From NCBI GenBank assembly GCA_035946955.1, contig DASYYE010000373.1, positions 1 to 13,434 of the forward strand: a DNA stretch of 13,434 bases, in the 5' to 3' direction. The notes under the pieces are model-generated. The model was not told the DNA's origin and did not search any database. It saw nothing but the letters and a program-made list of their open reading frames with translations. How positions within the stretch are numbered: position 1 is the first letter of the stretch; each line of letters opens with the position of its first letter. Below, in pieces: positions 13,117 through 13,434 of this stretch. The DNA comes from DASYYE01 sp035946955. GTDB taxonomy: Bacteria; Actinomycetota; Actinomycetes; Streptosporangiales; Streptosporangiaceae. Position numbers and translations under genes: made by a program.

Positions 13117-13434
13117 ATGGAATTGCCGCCGAAAGTGCCTAATCTAATTCTCCGGTGTATCCGTGAGGAGCAGCGTCATGAAACTCGTGCCGAGTTTGCG
13201 GAGGCGCTGACCCGCAAGGCAGAGGAACTTGGCGAGCCCATCTTTCCAACTGAACGTTCGGTAGCGCGGCTGGAGAGGGGAGAAGTCAGGTATCCAGGCG
13301 TGAAATATCGTCGTGTGCTCTCGGCGTTGTGTGGCCTTCCAATATCGGAACTTGGTTTTGAATCGGCGTACGCTGGAGCCGCTGAGGACAAGGATTCCGT
13401 GGCCCTGGTCCAGTCCTCTTGGATTCCTCATGGT
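13117..13434 (+). CDS. XRE-type helix-turn-helix transcriptional regulator (partial, 5' end)
   Basis: 106 residues are visible; the frame is open at the right edge. Residues about 8-80 form a Cro/CI-type helix-turn-helix with the actinomycete variant layout: LILRCIREEQRHETRAEFAEALTR, then PTERSVARLERGEVRYPG in the recognition region, then YRRVLSALCGLPISELGF. This N-terminus is typical of long regulators with tetratricopeptide-like C-terminal regions, but that part is not in the window. AGGGAG lies 6 bases before the ATG. The gene is divergent from the ATPase/125 aa pair and lies beside a multi-box operator, so it probably controls itself and its neighbours, perhaps element transfer. Codon choice is less GC-rich than in the respiratory genes, fitting acquired DNA. 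Confidence 0.85.
   Translation, partial: MELPPKVPNLILRCIREEQRHETRAEFAEALTRKAEELGEPIFPTERSVARLERGEVRYPGVKYRRVLSALCGLPISELGFESAYAGAAEDKDSVALVQSSWIPHG

Larger units (their letters stand above)
6906..13434. mobile_element. Integrated AICE-like element (left part; continues beyond window)
   Basis: From the break in the DUF222 gene to the window edge the DNA carries a serine integrase, a TraB/FtsK translocase, several small element-type genes, an anti-sigma-like ATPase and a divergent XRE regulator. Gene density, many tiny proteins, and lower-GC codon use at the right end (the XRE gene uses TTG, CTA, ATT, TGT) differ from the respiratory genes. The missing DUF222 C-terminus is not found in the window, so the right end lies outside. 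No Rep, prim-pol, excisionase or phage structural gene is visible; TraB argues for a conjugative element over a phage. Confidence 0.75.

Overview
The window is high-GC actinobacterial DNA. The left third carries the conserved actinobacterial respiratory cluster ctaE-qcrC-qcrA-qcrB on the minus strand. Diverging from it is a two-gene unit, a small receiver-like protein followed by trpD. The three-helix Rieske protein, the di-haem QcrC and this gene order point to an actinomycete of the Streptomyces/Streptosporangiales type; I do not name a genus.

Layout: 1-3973 (minus) encodes subunit III of the aa3 oxidase and the bc1 subunits of the bcc-aa3 supercomplex; qcrB runs off the left edge. 4035-5497 (plus) holds the receiver-like protein and anthranilate phosphoribosyltransferase. 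5498-5665 is an AT-rich intergenic stretch with a palindromic operator-like site over a TATAAT. 5666-about 6906 (plus) is a DUF222 (REP13E12-type) gene that is frameshifted and then stops abruptly.

At about 6905 the DUF222 reading frame breaks inside a 40-bp imperfect dyad. A large serine integrase begins 10-30 bases later. I read this as the left attachment site of an integrated element that runs past the right edge. The situation resembles the M. tuberculosis prophage-like element phiRv1, whose serine integrase targets REP13E12 (DUF222) genes. Visible element cargo: the integrase with a strong terminator; on the minus strand a TraB/FtsK-type DNA translocase with a C-terminal winged helix, preceded by small genes (102 aa coiled coil, 59 aa membrane protein, 45 aa Cys-rich protein); then a regulatory block with a 125 aa tryptophan-rich protein and an RsbW-like ATPase (minus), divergent from a partial XRE-type regulator (plus). 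The ATPase and XRE genes are separated by a control region rich in ATGTCA/TGACAT boxes.

The set fits an actinomycete integrative and conjugative element (AICE) that moves double-stranded DNA with a single TraB-like pump. No replication initiator or excisionase is visible, nor is the missing 3' end of the DUF222 gene; they would have to lie to the right. Three of the element's small genes are easily missed: two have fewer than 60 codons, and two (the 59 aa protein and the ATPase) probably start at TTG.
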